Of a DNA stretch of 64,000 bases, positions 25,011 through 34,017 are shown one piece after another. The position numbers were made by a program, and so were the translations under genes. Every line of letters starts with the position of its first letter. Positions within the stretch are counted from its first letter, which is position 1. Source of the stretch: Pseudoclavibacter sp. AY1H1 (GTDB lineage Bacteria; Actinomycetota; Actinomycetes; Actinomycetales; Microbacteriaceae); NCBI RefSeq assembly GCF_002931055.1, contig NZ_PSXX01000001.1:124001-188000 (forward strand). The letters run 5' to 3'. Below the pieces are notes generated by a model. It had not been told where the DNA came from. It searched no databases and saw nothing but the letters and a program-made list of their open reading frames with translations.

Positions 25011-25901
25011 GTGGCCAGATTCACGAGCCTCGAGCAGCGCATCGACGACGTCGCGGGGCGCCTCCTCGAGCGTGCCCCCGCACACGGCCTCAGGGCCGGC
25101 CTCGTTGAGTTCCTGGTCTTCGGGCTCAAGCAGGCCTGGGCGTGCATCTTCGGGGCGCTCATGCTCGTCGTGATCATCGCCGCGAGACTCTGGTATCCGG
25201 ATGATGCGCTGCTGGCACGCAACGATGCCCTCGTCATCGCCGCCGTCGCGATCCAGATCTTCATGGTGGTGGCGAGGCTCGAGACCGGCCGCGAGCTGCT
25301 GGTCATCCTCGCCTTCCACGTCGTCGGCACGGGAATGGAGCTGTTCAAGACGAGCGTCGGCTCGTGGAGCTACGCGTCCGGGGGAGTGCTGCACATCGGC
25401 CCCGTTCCGCTCTACACGGGCTTCATGTACGCGGCGGTCGGCTCGTACATGTGCCGCGTCTACCGGCTCTTCGACCTGCGGTTCTCCAGGTACCCGCGCA
25501 TCTGGCTCACCGTGGTCGCGGCCGTGGCCATCTACGTGAACTTCTTCACGCACCACTACGCCTACGACTTCCGGTACGTGCTCCTGGTGTTCGTTGCCGT
25601 GCTGTGGGGCCGCACGTGGATGCACTTCCGCGTGTTCCGGAGGACGCTCCGGATGCCGTTGCTCGTGGCGTTCCTGCTCGTCGCCCTGTTCATCTGGTTC
25701 GCCGAGAACATCGGCACCTTCGTCGGTGCGTGGGTGTACCCGAATCAGGAGCACGGCTGGGAGCTCGTGTCGATCACGAAGCTCCTCTCGTGGTTCCTGC
25801 TCATGATCATCTCCGTGGTGATGGTCACGCTCGCGTACCCGCCGAGGCCGCCAGGCAGCGGAGAGGGCGCAGTTCCCGTGTCTCGTGAGGTGGCGGGCTA
25901 G
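25011..25901 (+). CDS. DUF817 family integral membrane protein
   Basis: This protein of about 296 aa has roughly eight hydrophobic helices. The family blocks are present: LKQAWACIFGALML, ARLETGRELLVILAFHVVGTGMELFKTS, GFMYAAVGSYMCRV and FFTHHYAYDFRYVL. Function unknown. The start is uncertain. GTG 25011 gives the usual length and has GAGGAG upstream, though rather far; GTG 24954 and 24945 are in-frame alternatives. The stop overlaps the stop of the convergent histidine kinase by a few bases. Confidence 0.8.
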   Translation: MARFTSLEQRIDDVAGRLLERAPAHGLRAGLVEFLVFGLKQAWACIFGALMLVVIIAARLWYPDDALLARNDALVIAAVAIQIFMVVARLETGRELLVILAFHVVGTGMELFKTSVGSWSYASGGVLHIGPVPLYTGFMYAAVGSYMCRVYRLFDLRFSRYPRIWLTVVAAVAIYVNFFTHHYAYDFRYVLLVFVAVLWGRTWMHFRVFRRTLRMPLLVAFLLVALFIWFAENIGTFVGAWVYPNQEHGWELVSITKLLSWFLLMIISVVMVTLAYPPRPPGSGEGAVPVSREVAG

Positions 25902-27427
25902 TCCCAGGCCTTGGCCGCGGGGATACGCACGATGAAGGCGGCGCCGTCCTCGGACTCGGCGGCGATCTGTCCGCCGTGCGCCTCGACGATGGACTTCACG
26001 ATCGCGAGTCCGAGGCCAGTGCTGCCGGACGCGCGGGTCCTGGCGGAGTCGCCGCGGGCGAACCGCGAGAAGAGATCCTGGCGGAGTGTCTGGGGGATGC
26101 CCGGCCCGTCGTCGCGAACGATGAGGACCGCCTCGCGCCCTGTCGCCGACGCGGCCGCGAGCTCGTAGCGCACGGAGACGTTGACGTGCGTGCCCTTCGG
26201 GGTGTGCAGGCTGGCGTTGGAGAGCAGGTTCACGACGATCTGGTGGAGGCGCTCCCAGTCGCCGAGCACCGAGACCTCGCTGGGTGGCACGGTCGCGCTC
26301 CAGTGGCGGTCGGCGTCGCTTGCCTGCGCGTCGCTGACGGCGTTGATGACGAGCTCGGACAGGTCGACGGTGTCGAACTGCAGGTCCTGCCCCTCGTCGA
26401 GGCGGGCGAGCAGGAGGAGGTCGTTGACCAGCGAGCTCATGCGAGTCGCCTCGGACTCGATGCGTGCGAGAGACCGCTCGGTGGTGTCGGGCAGCGACGC
26501 CGAATCCTGCCGGGTGAGCTCCGCGTACCCCTGGATCGCGGCGAGCGGCGTCCGCAGCTCGTGGCTCGCGTCCGTGACGAAGCGACGCATCCGCTGGTCT
26601 GCCGCCGTGCGCACGGCGAAGGCCTCGTCGACGTGCGCGAGGAGCTTGTCGAGGGCCTCGCTCACCTTGCCGACCTCGGTGCGGGGGTCGATGTCGTCGA
26701 GCTTCACGGCCCTGCGGAGGCCGACCTCGCCAGAGGCGAGGGGCATCTGCGCGACGTTCTCGGCGGCCGTGACCACGCGCGACAGGGGACGCATGGCGAC
26801 TCGCATGACGAGCGCGACGAGGAGGACGATGAGGCCGATCCCGAGCGAGGAGAGCACGAGCGTTAGGACGGTCTGGTTGAAGGTCGCGTCACGGGCGGTG
26901 TCGAGGGAGACAGCGGAGATGAGGGCGTAGCTCGGGTCGCCGTCCCACTCGTGGATCATGACGCGGAAGTCGCCGGCGGCGTCATCGAGCTTGATCGTCT
27001 CGAGCAGCGAGTGCTGGGTCGCGAAGCCGGGCGACTGGACCAGTGCCGTGAGCTCGTTCTTGATGGTCTGGTCGCATTCGACCGCGGAGGTCTCGCTGAA
27101 CGATGCGGAGTCGATGATCTCGCCGTCGTGGGCGAGGGCGATGATGGTGCCCGGCGCGTGGCCGACGAAGTTGATGAGGGGCTTGACCTTCGGCGCCGCC
27201 GAGTCGCCCATCTTCGAGGGGTGCGGATGCGTGCCCGGGACGTCGACGCGGTACTTGTCGACGGAGTTCTCCAGCACCGACATGGAGGCGGCGAGCTGCG
27301 TGTTGACGACGCTCGTGATGGCGGAGTTGAGGGTGACGACGTTCATGATGCCGATCGCGCTCATCACGAAGGCGACGACGAGGGTGACGCCGACGATGAT
27401 GCGCGCGCGCAGCGTCCACGGCCTCAT
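25898..27427 (-). CDS. Sensor histidine kinase
   Basis: This 509-aa protein has two membrane helices (about 8-30 and 185-208) around an extracytoplasmic sensor domain, then a HAMP linker. The H-box DASHELRTPL has its His near 289. The ATPase domain has an N-box (LLSNASLHT), a G1 box (DDGPGIP) and a G2 box (GLGLAIV). It should phosphorylate the response regulator encoded just upstream, whose stop it overlaps (ATGA). Signal unknown. Similar pairs in mycobacteria are TcrXY/TrcRS-like; assignment to one of these is not possible from sequence reading. Confidence 0.9.
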   Translation of the reverse strand: MRPWTLRARIIVGVTLVVAFVMSAIGIMNVVTLNSAITSVVNTQLAASMSVLENSVDKYRVDVPGTHPHPSKMGDSAAPKVKPLINFVGHAPGTIIALAHDGEIIDSASFSETSAVECDQTIKNELTALVQSPGFATQHSLLETIKLDDAAGDFRVMIHEWDGDPSYALISAVSLDTARDATFNQTVLTLVLSSLGIGLIVLLVALVMRVAMRPLSRVVTAAENVAQMPLASGEVGLRRAVKLDDIDPRTEVGKVSEALDKLLAHVDEAFAVRTAADQRMRRFVTDASHELRTPLAAIQGYAELTRQDSASLPDTTERSLARIESEATRMSSLVNDLLLLARLDEGQDLQFDTVDLSELVINAVSDAQASDADRHWSATVPPSEVSVLGDWERLHQIVVNLLSNASLHTPKGTHVNVSVRYELAAASATGREAVLIVRDDGPGIPQTLRQDLFSRFARGDSARTRASGSTGLGLAIVKSIVEAHGGQIAAESEDGAAFIVRIPAAKAWD

Positions 27428-28203
27428 TCTGCTGGCCTGATGACGTAGCCGACGCCGCGCACCGTGTGGATCATGGGGGTGCGGCCGGCGTCGATCTTCT
27501 TGCGCAGGTAGGACACGTACAGGTCGACGATGCTCGCCTTGCCGGCGAAGTCGTAGTTCCAGACGCGGTCGAGGATCTGGGCTCTGCTGAGGACCCGCTT
27601 CGGGTTGCGCATGAAGTAGCGCAGCAGCTCGAACTCGGTGGTGGTGAGCGCGACGGGGTCGCTGCCGCGGCGCACCTCGTAGCTGCTCTCGTCGAGGAAG
27701 AGGTCGCCGACCCGCAGCTGGGAGGCGTCGTCGGCGACCGCCTCACCGGCGCGCTGGATGAGGCCGCGCAGTCTGGCGACGAGCTCCTCAAGGCTGAAGG
27801 GCTTCGTCATGTAGTCGTCGCCGCCGGCGGTGAGCCCGATGATGCGGTCGTCGATGGAGTCCTTCGCGGTGAGGAAGAGCACCGGTGTGGCGTGTCCCTG
27901 ACCTCGGAGGTTCCTGAGAATGCTGAGGCCGTCGATGTCCGGGAGCATGATGTCGAGCACGACGACGTCCGGCCGCTCGGCGGTGAACTTCGCGAGCGCA
28001 TCCCGGCCGTTGTTGGCGACGTCGACCTGCCACCCCTCGTAGGAGAGGGCGAGGCTGACCAGGTTCGTCAGGGTCTCTTCGTCGTCGACGAGCAGCACGC
28101 GGATGGGGGTGCCGTCTGGGCGGTGGAGTCGGGGGAGCTGCGCGAGGACCGCCCGACGGCGACCGGGCTCGATGATCGGGTCAGCGGCGGCGGAATCGGG
28201 CAT
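27424..28203 (-). CDS. OmpR/PhoB-family response regulator
   Basis: This 259-aa protein has a receiver domain with acidic Asp 40/41, phospho-acceptor Asp 84 (VVVLDIMLPD) and Lys 134 (YMTKPF). A winged-helix DNA-binding domain follows (TTTEFELLRYFMRNP, VRGVGYVIRPAE). An N-terminal extension of about 33 residues precedes the receiver. ATG 28203 is immediately preceded by AAGGA, closer than usual, so a downstream start is possible. First gene of a two-gene operon. Confidence 0.9.
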   Translation of the reverse strand: MPDSAAADPIIEPGRRRAVLAQLPRLHRPDGTPIRVLLVDDEETLTNLVSLALSYEGWQVDVANNGRDALAKFTAERPDVVVLDIMLPDIDGLSILRNLRGQGHATPVLFLTAKDSIDDRIIGLTAGGDDYMTKPFSLEELVARLRGLIQRAGEAVADDASQLRVGDLFLDESSYEVRRGSDPVALTTTEFELLRYFMRNPKRVLSRAQILDRVWNYDFAGKASIVDLYVSYLRKKIDAGRTPMIHTVRGVGYVIRPAE

Positions 28204-28301
28204 TCCTTCATCGTGTCATGGGAACGGCGTCGTGGCGGGGTGTTCGCTGCTCCTCATAGGAAGCTCAAATCTTCTCTCACGCGGGGCATGAGAGGAGTTC
28301 G

Positions 28302-28307
28302 TAACCT
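28302..28307 (+). promoter_or_regulatory. -10 element of GNAT gene (leaderless)
   Basis: TAACCT lies 7 nt before ATG 28315. No Shine-Dalgarno is within reach of that ATG; a GAGGAG is 20 nt away. Confidence 0.5.
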
Positions 28308-28314
28308 GCGACGC

Positions 28315-28944
28315 ATGACACTCCAGCGAATCCAGCAGCCCGACCTCGGGAGCCGTGCGCCGGGCGTCAAGAAGGACCTGCAGGGTGGCCTCTTCCACCG
28401 TCCCCGTTTCCTCCGCGGCCCCCGCACCGAGCGTCCGTTCGACGCGCCCCAGCTGTTCACGGAGCGCCTGGTGCTCCGCCCCCACGACGTGCGTGACGCG
28501 GAGGCCTGGCACGAGATCGTGTCCGACGCCGAGGTCGTCCGCTACCTGCACTGGAAGCAGCGCGACCTGACGGAGGCGACCGAGCACCTGAGCCGCCGCA
28601 CGACGCACACGCGTCTCTGGCAGACGGGCGACTTCATGGCCCTGGCCGTCGAGCACGACGGCAAGCTCATCGGGGACGTGTCGGTGCACCTGCGCGACGT
28701 CGAGCCCGAGCACCGCTCTGCGGAGCTCGGCTGGATCATGCACCCGGGATGCGCGGGGCAGGGCTTCGCCACCGAGGCGGCGGATGCGCTGGTCGAGTAC
28801 CTGCGCGACTATGTCGGCGTGAAGCGCGTGCTCGCGGTCATGGACCTGGAGAACGAGGCGTCCTACGCGCTCGCGAGGCGCCTCGGGCTGGCGGAGATCT
28901 CCCGTTCGGACGACTCGAGGACCACGGCGCTCGACCTCGTCTGA
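28315..28944 (+). CDS. GNAT family N-acetyltransferase (RimJ/RimL-like)
   Basis: This 209-aa protein has an N-terminal extension of about 45 residues before the GNAT core. The core begins LFTERLVLRPHDVRDAEAW, continues with GDVSVHLRD and has the acetyl-CoA loop GWIMHPGCAGQGFATEA. This is the RimJ-type family, which acetylates protein N-termini or small molecules; the substrate cannot be told. Divergent from the response regulator. Its last 82 bp overlap the convergent dnaE2. Confidence 0.8.
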   Translation: MTLQRIQQPDLGSRAPGVKKDLQGGLFHRPRFLRGPRTERPFDAPQLFTERLVLRPHDVRDAEAWHEIVSDAEVVRYLHWKQRDLTEATEHLSRRTTHTRLWQTGDFMALAVEHDGKLIGDVSVHLRDVEPEHRSAELGWIMHPGCAGQGFATEAADALVEYLRDYVGVKRVLAVMDLENEASYALARRLGLAEISRSDDSRTTALDLV

Positions 28945-31900
28945 GCGGTTCCCGCGGCACCGGACGCGGACATGAGCTGTGCGACCTCGAGGAGGTCCCA
29001 CGCCATGTCGCCCGTCACGGAGATGCCCTTGGCGCCCGACCGGCGAGTCTTTCCCCGCGCCAGCATGTAGTGCGTGCGGAACACCCGGTTGCCTGCACGC
29101 TCCTGCGCGTCGTGGAAGAACACGATCTGCGAGAGTCCGGTGCTGTCGTCGAGGGAGACGAACACCGTGCGCCGCCCGCCACGCATGGGCGGGGTGTTCG
29201 TGGCACGCCGCACCCCCGCGATGAGCACATCGGTGCCGCCTGGCAGGTCCATGAGCGAGCTCGCTGGAGTGACTCCGAGCTGACGGAAGAGCGGGAAGAA
29301 GCGCTCCATCTGGTGCCGGCTCACGCCGAGGCCGAGCTCCTGCAGCTCCAGGTCGGTCTGCGTCTTCCCGTGCAGGTCCATGGTGGTCACCCCGCGAAGC
29401 TCCGGGATGGGCAGGGGGAACGCGAACGCCTGCTGGTGCTCCGGCACTCGCGTCGGCGTGCTCGTGAGCGAGCGGATGAACGCGAGCAGCTCGTGCCGCC
29501 TGCGCGGCTCGTAGTCGATGAACACGTCGAGTGCCCCCACTCTGGCGAGGGAGTCGAGCGTGCTTCGGCGTGGTCGGACACGAGCGCGGAAGTCGGCGAG
29601 CGAGTCGAACGGCTGGTGCTCGGCGACCCTGTCGCGTTCCGCCGATGACATGCCGCGCACATCCGCGAGGGACATGCGAACCCCGTCGCGTCCATCCGGG
29701 AGCGGCTCGACCGTGTACTCGAGGCCTGAGCGCTGCACGTCGATCGGGAGGAGCGGGATGCCCAGATGCCTCGCCTCGGCGATGATGAGGTCCTTGCCCC
29801 ACATGCCGGGGTCGTGGGTGAGGAGGCCCGCCCAGAAGTGCGCGGCTCGATGGGTCTTGAGCCAGGCGCTCTGGAAGGTGGGCAGGGCGAACGCAGCGCC
29901 GTGGGCTTTCGCGAAGCCGAAGCTGCCGAAGCCGGCGAGCACCTTCCATGACCGGTCGATGATCTCTGGCGGGAACCCACGCTCTGCGGCCCTGCCGCGC
30001 ACGAGCTCCTCGATGCGCGGCACGAGCTCCTCGATGCGCGGCACGAGCTCGGGCTTCGCGAGCCAGCGTCGGTACACGTCGGCGAGCTCGAGGCCGCACC
30101 CCGTGAGCTCGTCGAAGATGCGCATGACCTGCTCGTGGAAGACGACGACGCCTTTCGTCTCGAGCAGGATCGGCTTGAGCCTCGGATGGATGTAGTCGGG
30201 CATCACCTCCCCGTGGCGGGCCCTGAGGAAGTGGAGGGGCATGTTGTTCTGCATGGGGCCAGGGCGGAACAGGGAGATGTCGATGACGAGGTCGTTGAAC
30301 ACCTCTGGCTGCAGCTTGCCGACGAGCTCCATCTGCCCCGGGCTCTCGACCTGGAAGATGCCGAGGGTCTTCGTCGAGCGGATGGTCTCGTAGGTCGCCT
30401 CGTCGTCGAGGGGAAGCGCATCGAGGTCGAGTTCCTCACCGCGGGTGCGCTTCAGCTCCTTCACGGCGTGGGCCATGGCGCTCTGCATGCGCACCCCGAG
30501 GATGTCGAGCTTGATGAGCCCCATCGGGTCCATGTCGTGCTTGTCGAACTGGCTCATGGGCAGGCCGATCCCCGACATCTGCACGGGAGTGCGGTCGAGG
30601 AGCGAGACGTCGGAGAGGATGACCCCGCACGGGTGCACGGAGATGTGCCTCGGCAGGGAGTCGAGCCGCTCCGTCGCCTCGACGAGCACCTCGAGCTGCC
30701 GTGAGCGACGCACCTCCTCCGCGAACTCGCGAAGCTCGGGCTTCTCGGCGAGGGCCTGCCTGAAGCGCTTCGCGGAGAAGCGCCACAGCTCCTTGGCGAT
30801 GCGGTCGACCTCGCCGTCGGCGAGCCCGAGGGCGAGGCCAGCATCGCGGACTGCGCCCCTCGACCCGTAGGTGTTGACCATCGACATGAGGGTGACCCGC
30901 TGCCCGCCGAACTCGTCGAAGATGCGGTGGTAGACGCGGTGGCGCTCTGCGCTCTCCACATCGAGGTCGATGTCGGGGAGCGTGCGTCGCTCATCGGAGA
31001 GGAAGCGCTCCCAGATGAGCCCGAGGGAGACGGGCTCGACGTGGCTCGTGTACAGGAGGTAGTTGAGCAGCGATCCGACACCTGAGCCTCTGGCCTGCAC
31101 GCGGACCCCCATCTCCTTGATGAGCTCGACGACGTGCGAGACGGTGAGGAAGTAGGGAGCGAAGCCCAGCTTCCGCACCGTCCTGAGCTCGTGGGCGAGG
31201 CGGTCCTGCAGCTCCCGCTCGTGGGCGGCGGATGCACCCGGGTAGCGCGCGGGGATCGCGGCTTCCGCCTTCGCCCTGAGCACCTCGAATGGGTCGCCGT
31301 GGATGCCGAAGCGGGTGACCTCCGGCATGCGCGGGGTGCCGATACCCGCATCTCGCTCCGGGTCGATGACGCAGCTCTCGGCGAGCAGCCTTGTCTGGGC
31401 GAGGAGGTCATCGGCGGCCGAGGCTGCGTGCCCGCCGGCATCCGCCACCATGCGCGCGACCTGCCGCATGAGGTTCGCCGGCTTGAGCCAGGCCTGCGCC
31501 GTCGGCGCCAGCTCGATGTCGTCGAGCGCACGCCTCGCCCGCACGGCATCGGCGATGTCGACCGTCGCCGCCTCCTCGGGGGAGGCGTAGCGCACGGCGT
31601 TGGTGAGCACTGCCCGCAGCCCGGACTCTGTTGCGAGGCCCAGCATCCGCGTCGCGGCCGTGACCGACCCCGGGGTGCCAGGCTCGGCGAGATGGCAGAC
31701 GATCTCGACGACGAGCGAGGCGCGCGGGAGCCCGTGCCGCCAAGCACGCAGACGCTCTCTGGCCAGACCCAGCTGGGCAGCTGAGGCCGCCGTGCCGACG
31801 TCGCTCGTCGGGCCGAGCAGGACGGTGAGTCTCGTCGCCCCCTCGTCGGTGCAGGCGAGCTCGGCCAGGCGGGCGAGGGGGATGCTCGGCTCGTGGATGC

Positions 31901-32237
31901 GCGTGGCGGCGCTCGCGGTGGTCTCGTGGGCGGCTGAGACGGCCCGGCAGAGCGCCGCGTACCCGGAGCCGCCGTCACCTCCGGCTGCGAGCACGACGAC
32001 CCGGCCGAGGGGCTCGCCTCGCTCGTCGTGCACGGCGAGTTCGCTGCCGAGGACAGCCCGAAGGCTCGCGGTCCGGCATGCGAGGAGGTGCTTGACCGCG
32101 CCGGAGATGCCGTCGCGGTCGGTGAGCGCGAGCGTGTCGAGGTCTCGCTCGGCGGCGGCCTGGGCCAGCACCTCGGGAGGCGAGACCGCATAGTGCGCGC
32201 TGAAGCCCGACGAGACGTGCAGGTGCGGGAAGCTCAT
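28863..32237 (-). CDS. dnaE2: Error-prone DNA polymerase III alpha subunit DnaE2/ImuC
   Basis: This 1124-aa C-family polymerase has a degraded PHP domain: the start reads HLHVSSGFSAHY, where active PHP domains carry more metal-binding His. The palm carries LPDIDLDVES near residues 420-424, and later blocks include SRGAVRDAGLALGL, DKHDMDPMGLIKLDILG and FGSFGFAKAHGAAFA. An OB-fold region (TDVLIAGVRRATNTP) is near the end. DnaE2 does mutagenic lesion bypass in the SOS response, normally with ImuA/ImuB. A 7-residue tandem duplication (PRIEELV twice) lies near residue 735. It starts 7 bp after the DUF6504 gene, behind the LexA-type box, in one operon. Confidence 0.92.
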   Translation of the reverse strand: MSFPHLHVSSGFSAHYAVSPPEVLAQAAAERDLDTLALTDRDGISGAVKHLLACRTASLRAVLGSELAVHDERGEPLGRVVVLAAGGDGGSGYAALCRAVSAAHETTASAATRIHEPSIPLARLAELACTDEGATRLTVLLGPTSDVGTAASAAQLGLARERLRAWRHGLPRASLVVEIVCHLAEPGTPGSVTAATRMLGLATESGLRAVLTNAVRYASPEEAATVDIADAVRARRALDDIELAPTAQAWLKPANLMRQVARMVADAGGHAASAADDLLAQTRLLAESCVIDPERDAGIGTPRMPEVTRFGIHGDPFEVLRAKAEAAIPARYPGASAAHERELQDRLAHELRTVRKLGFAPYFLTVSHVVELIKEMGVRVQARGSGVGSLLNYLLYTSHVEPVSLGLIWERFLSDERRTLPDIDLDVESAERHRVYHRIFDEFGGQRVTLMSMVNTYGSRGAVRDAGLALGLADGEVDRIAKELWRFSAKRFRQALAEKPELREFAEEVRRSRQLEVLVEATERLDSLPRHISVHPCGVILSDVSLLDRTPVQMSGIGLPMSQFDKHDMDPMGLIKLDILGVRMQSAMAHAVKELKRTRGEELDLDALPLDDEATYETIRSTKTLGIFQVESPGQMELVGKLQPEVFNDLVIDISLFRPGPMQNNMPLHFLRARHGEVMPDYIHPRLKPILLETKGVVVFHEQVMRIFDELTGCGLELADVYRRWLAKPELVPRIEELVPRIEELVRGRAAERGFPPEIIDRSWKVLAGFGSFGFAKAHGAAFALPTFQSAWLKTHRAAHFWAGLLTHDPGMWGKDLIIAEARHLGIPLLPIDVQRSGLEYTVEPLPDGRDGVRMSLADVRGMSSAERDRVAEHQPFDSLADFRARVRPRRSTLDSLARVGALDVFIDYEPRRRHELLAFIRSLTSTPTRVPEHQQAFAFPLPIPELRGVTTMDLHGKTQTDLELQELGLGVSRHQMERFFPLFRQLGVTPASSLMDLPGGTDVLIAGVRRATNTPPMRGGRRTVFVSLDDSTGLSQIVFFHDAQERAGNRVFRTHYMLARGKTRRSGAKGISVTGDMAWDLLEVAQLMSASGAAGTAQTRSSAVVLESSEREISASPRRLASA
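30000..30041. repeat. 21-bp tandem duplication inside dnaE2
   Basis: The unit CACGAGCTCCTCGATGCGC plus GG occurs twice in a row, with a partial third unit. It keeps the reading frame and repeats seven residues in a helical region of the polymerase. Confidence 0.8.
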
Positions 32238-32244
32238 CGCGTCG

Positions 32245-32529
32245 TCACTCCCAGCTCAGGGCGAGTCGCCAGCCGCCTGGGGCGCGACAGAGGTCGTACA
32301 GGTGCTCCCCGTGCTGTTCGCGGGGGCTGTCGCGAACGGCGGTGACGCGCCACAGCTCCTGGTCGATGCGCGTGGGGGAGGAGTCTCCGTGCCACCACGG
32401 CGGGAGTCTGCGGAAGTAGGCCTGCGGCTGGCCGGTGACGGTGTAGAGGAAGCGCTGCCACACGAAGGAGGTCGGCTGCCCGTCGCCGCTGATGGCGACC
32501 TCGATGGTGTCGTCGATGACGGTCGGCAT
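32245..32529 (-). CDS. DUF6504 family small protein, dnaE2 partner gene
   Basis: This 94-aa protein contains PTSFVWQRFLYTV, DQELWRVTAV and YDLCRAPGGWRLALSWE. Such proteins are usually encoded beside Y-family or DnaE2 polymerase genes in actinobacteria; biochemical role unknown. ATG 32529 has GGAGGAG 3-4 nt upstream. It is the first gene of the SOS operon, with the LexA-type box 19 nt before the start codon. Confidence 0.75.
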   Translation of the reverse strand: MPTVIDDTIEVAISGDGQPTSFVWQRFLYTVTGQPQAYFRRLPPWWHGDSSPTRIDQELWRVTAVRDSPREQHGEHLYDLCRAPGGWRLALSWE

Positions 32530-32547
32530 GGGCTCCTCCTTCGCTTC

Positions 32548-32565
32548 TTCGAATCTGTATTCGAA
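32548..32565 (-). promoter_or_regulatory. LexA/SOS box
   Basis: TTCGAATCTGTATTCGAA is a perfect 7-bp inverted repeat around 4 nt. It matches the Gram-positive/actinobacterial SOS box form (CGAAC-N4-GTTCG, here CGAAT-N4-ATTCG). Its place just upstream of DUF6504-dnaE2 fits damage-induced expression. Confidence 0.8.
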
Positions 32566-32646
32566 CGTGCATCCAGCGTAAATCGCACCACCGACAGTGG
32601 CAACCGCAAGCCTCAGTCACAGGATGAAGGTGGGGGAGTTCAAGCT

Positions 32647-32667
32647 AGACAGATTCCAAATCTGTCT
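32647..32667 (+). promoter_or_regulatory. Operator-like inverted repeat before the dehydratase gene
   Basis: AGACAGATT and AATCTGTCT form a perfect 9-bp inverted repeat around CCA, 42 nt before ATG 32710. It probably binds a dimeric regulator. The GntR/FCD protein at the other end of the cluster is the obvious candidate; that link is inference. Confidence 0.6.
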
Positions 32668-32709
32668 GATAGCTTTCGGGAAGAACGTCACCCTCAAGGA
32701 CGAAGGACT

Positions 32710-33858
32710 ATGACTCACACCCCAGACGCCACCCGTTCGGCAGACTCCATCCGTTCGATCGAGCTGTCCACGCTCCGCCTCCCGCTGGCCACTCCGATCT
32801 CCGACGCGAAGGTCTTCACGGGGAGGCAGAAGCCCATGACGGAGGTCGTCTTCCTCATCGCCGAGATCCAGACAGCGCAGGGCTTCTCCGGCCACGGCTT
32901 CAGCTACTCGAAGCGCGCCGGCGGCGCCGCCCAGTACGCCCACGCCCGCGAGGTCGCCGAGGCCGCGCTCGGCGAGGACCCGAACGACATCCAGAAGCTG
33001 TACTCGAAGCTGCTCTGGGCCGGAGCATCCGTCGGCCGCTCCGGCGTCGCGACCCAGGCGCTCGCGGCACTCGATATCGCGCTCTACGACCTCAAGGCGA
33101 AGCGGGCCGGCCTGCCCCTCTCGAAGCTGCTCGGCGCGCACCGGGACTCGGTCCGGACGTACAACACGTCAGGCGGGTTCCTGAACGCGTCCCTCGACGA
33201 GGTCCGCGAGCGTGCGACGCAGTCGATCGCGGAGGGCATCGGCGGGATCAAGGTCAAGGTCGGGCTGCCGGACACCGCCGAGGACCTCCGTCGAGTCCGC
33301 GCCGTCCGCGAGCACATCGGCGCGAGCGTGCCGCTCATGGTCGACGCGAACCAGCAATGGGACCGCGCGACCGCGCTGCGCATGGGGCGGCGCTTCGAGG
33401 AGCTCGACCTCGCGTGGATCGAGGAGCCACTCGACGCCTACGACGCCGAAGGGCACGCCGACCTCGCACGCGCGCTCGACACCCCGATCGCGACGGGGGA
33501 GATGCTCGCGTCGGTCGCCGAGCACCGGCAGCTCATCGCCGCGAGGGCCTGCGACATCATCCAGCCGGATGCGCCCCGCATCGGCGGGATCACGAACTTC
33601 CTGCGCCTCATGACCCTCGCCGACGAGGCGGGCCTCGACCTCGCCCCGCACTTCGCGATGGAGATCCACCTGCACCTCGCCGCGTGCTACCCGCGTGAGC
33701 CGTGGGTCGAGCACTTCGACTGGCTCGACCCCCTCTTCGAGGAGCGCCTCGAGACGCGCGACGGGCGGATGCTCGTCCCCGACCGCCCAGGGCTCGGCTT
33801 CACCTTCAGCGAGCAGGCCCGCGCCTGGACGACCGAGAGCGTCACGCTGACCGCCTGA
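32710..33858 (+). CDS. L-talarate/galactarate dehydratase-like enolase-superfamily enzyme
   Basis: This 382-aa member of the mandelate racemase subgroup has an enolase-type N-terminal cap (YSKRAGGAAQYAHAREV) and a barrel. The Lys pair KVKVG is at 181/183. Metal ligands are Asp 212 (DANQQW), Glu 238 (IEEPLDAYD) and Glu about 265 (ATGEML). The general base His is 314 (APHFAMEIHLH). These blocks match TalrD/GalrD enzymes, which dehydrate L-talarate and galactarate to a keto-deoxy acid. It is the first gene of the catabolic cluster, behind an operator-like repeat. Its stop codon lies within an 8-bp tandem repeat. Confidence 0.85.
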   Translation: MTHTPDATRSADSIRSIELSTLRLPLATPISDAKVFTGRQKPMTEVVFLIAEIQTAQGFSGHGFSYSKRAGGAAQYAHAREVAEAALGEDPNDIQKLYSKLLWAGASVGRSGVATQALAALDIALYDLKAKRAGLPLSKLLGAHRDSVRTYNTSGGFLNASLDEVRERATQSIAEGIGGIKVKVGLPDTAEDLRRVRAVREHIGASVPLMVDANQQWDRATALRMGRRFEELDLAWIEEPLDAYDAEGHADLARALDTPIATGEMLASVAEHRQLIAARACDIIQPDAPRIGGITNFLRLMTLADEAGLDLAPHFAMEIHLHLAACYPREPWVEHFDWLDPLFEERLETRDGRMLVPDRPGLGFTFSEQARAWTTESVTLTA

Positions 33859-33898
33859 CCGCCTGACCGCCTGACCGCCTGACCGCCTGACCGCCTGA
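33851..33898 (+). repeat. 8-bp tandem repeat (CCGCCTGA), six units
   Basis: Six perfect head-to-tail copies. The first contains the TGA stop of the dehydratase gene. It is likely to vary in copy number by slippage. Since each unit carries TGA, changes would alter the intergenic spacing rather than the protein. Confidence 0.9.
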
Positions 33899-34017
33899 GC
33901 GGACACCACCACCACTTCCTCGGCGCGCGTCGCCGAGGCCATGAGTTCGACTGCGCGGCCTGAGCCGCGCGCTTGCCGACGATGTCGTCGGCGATACTGA
34001 CAGAGAGGTCCTCGAAC

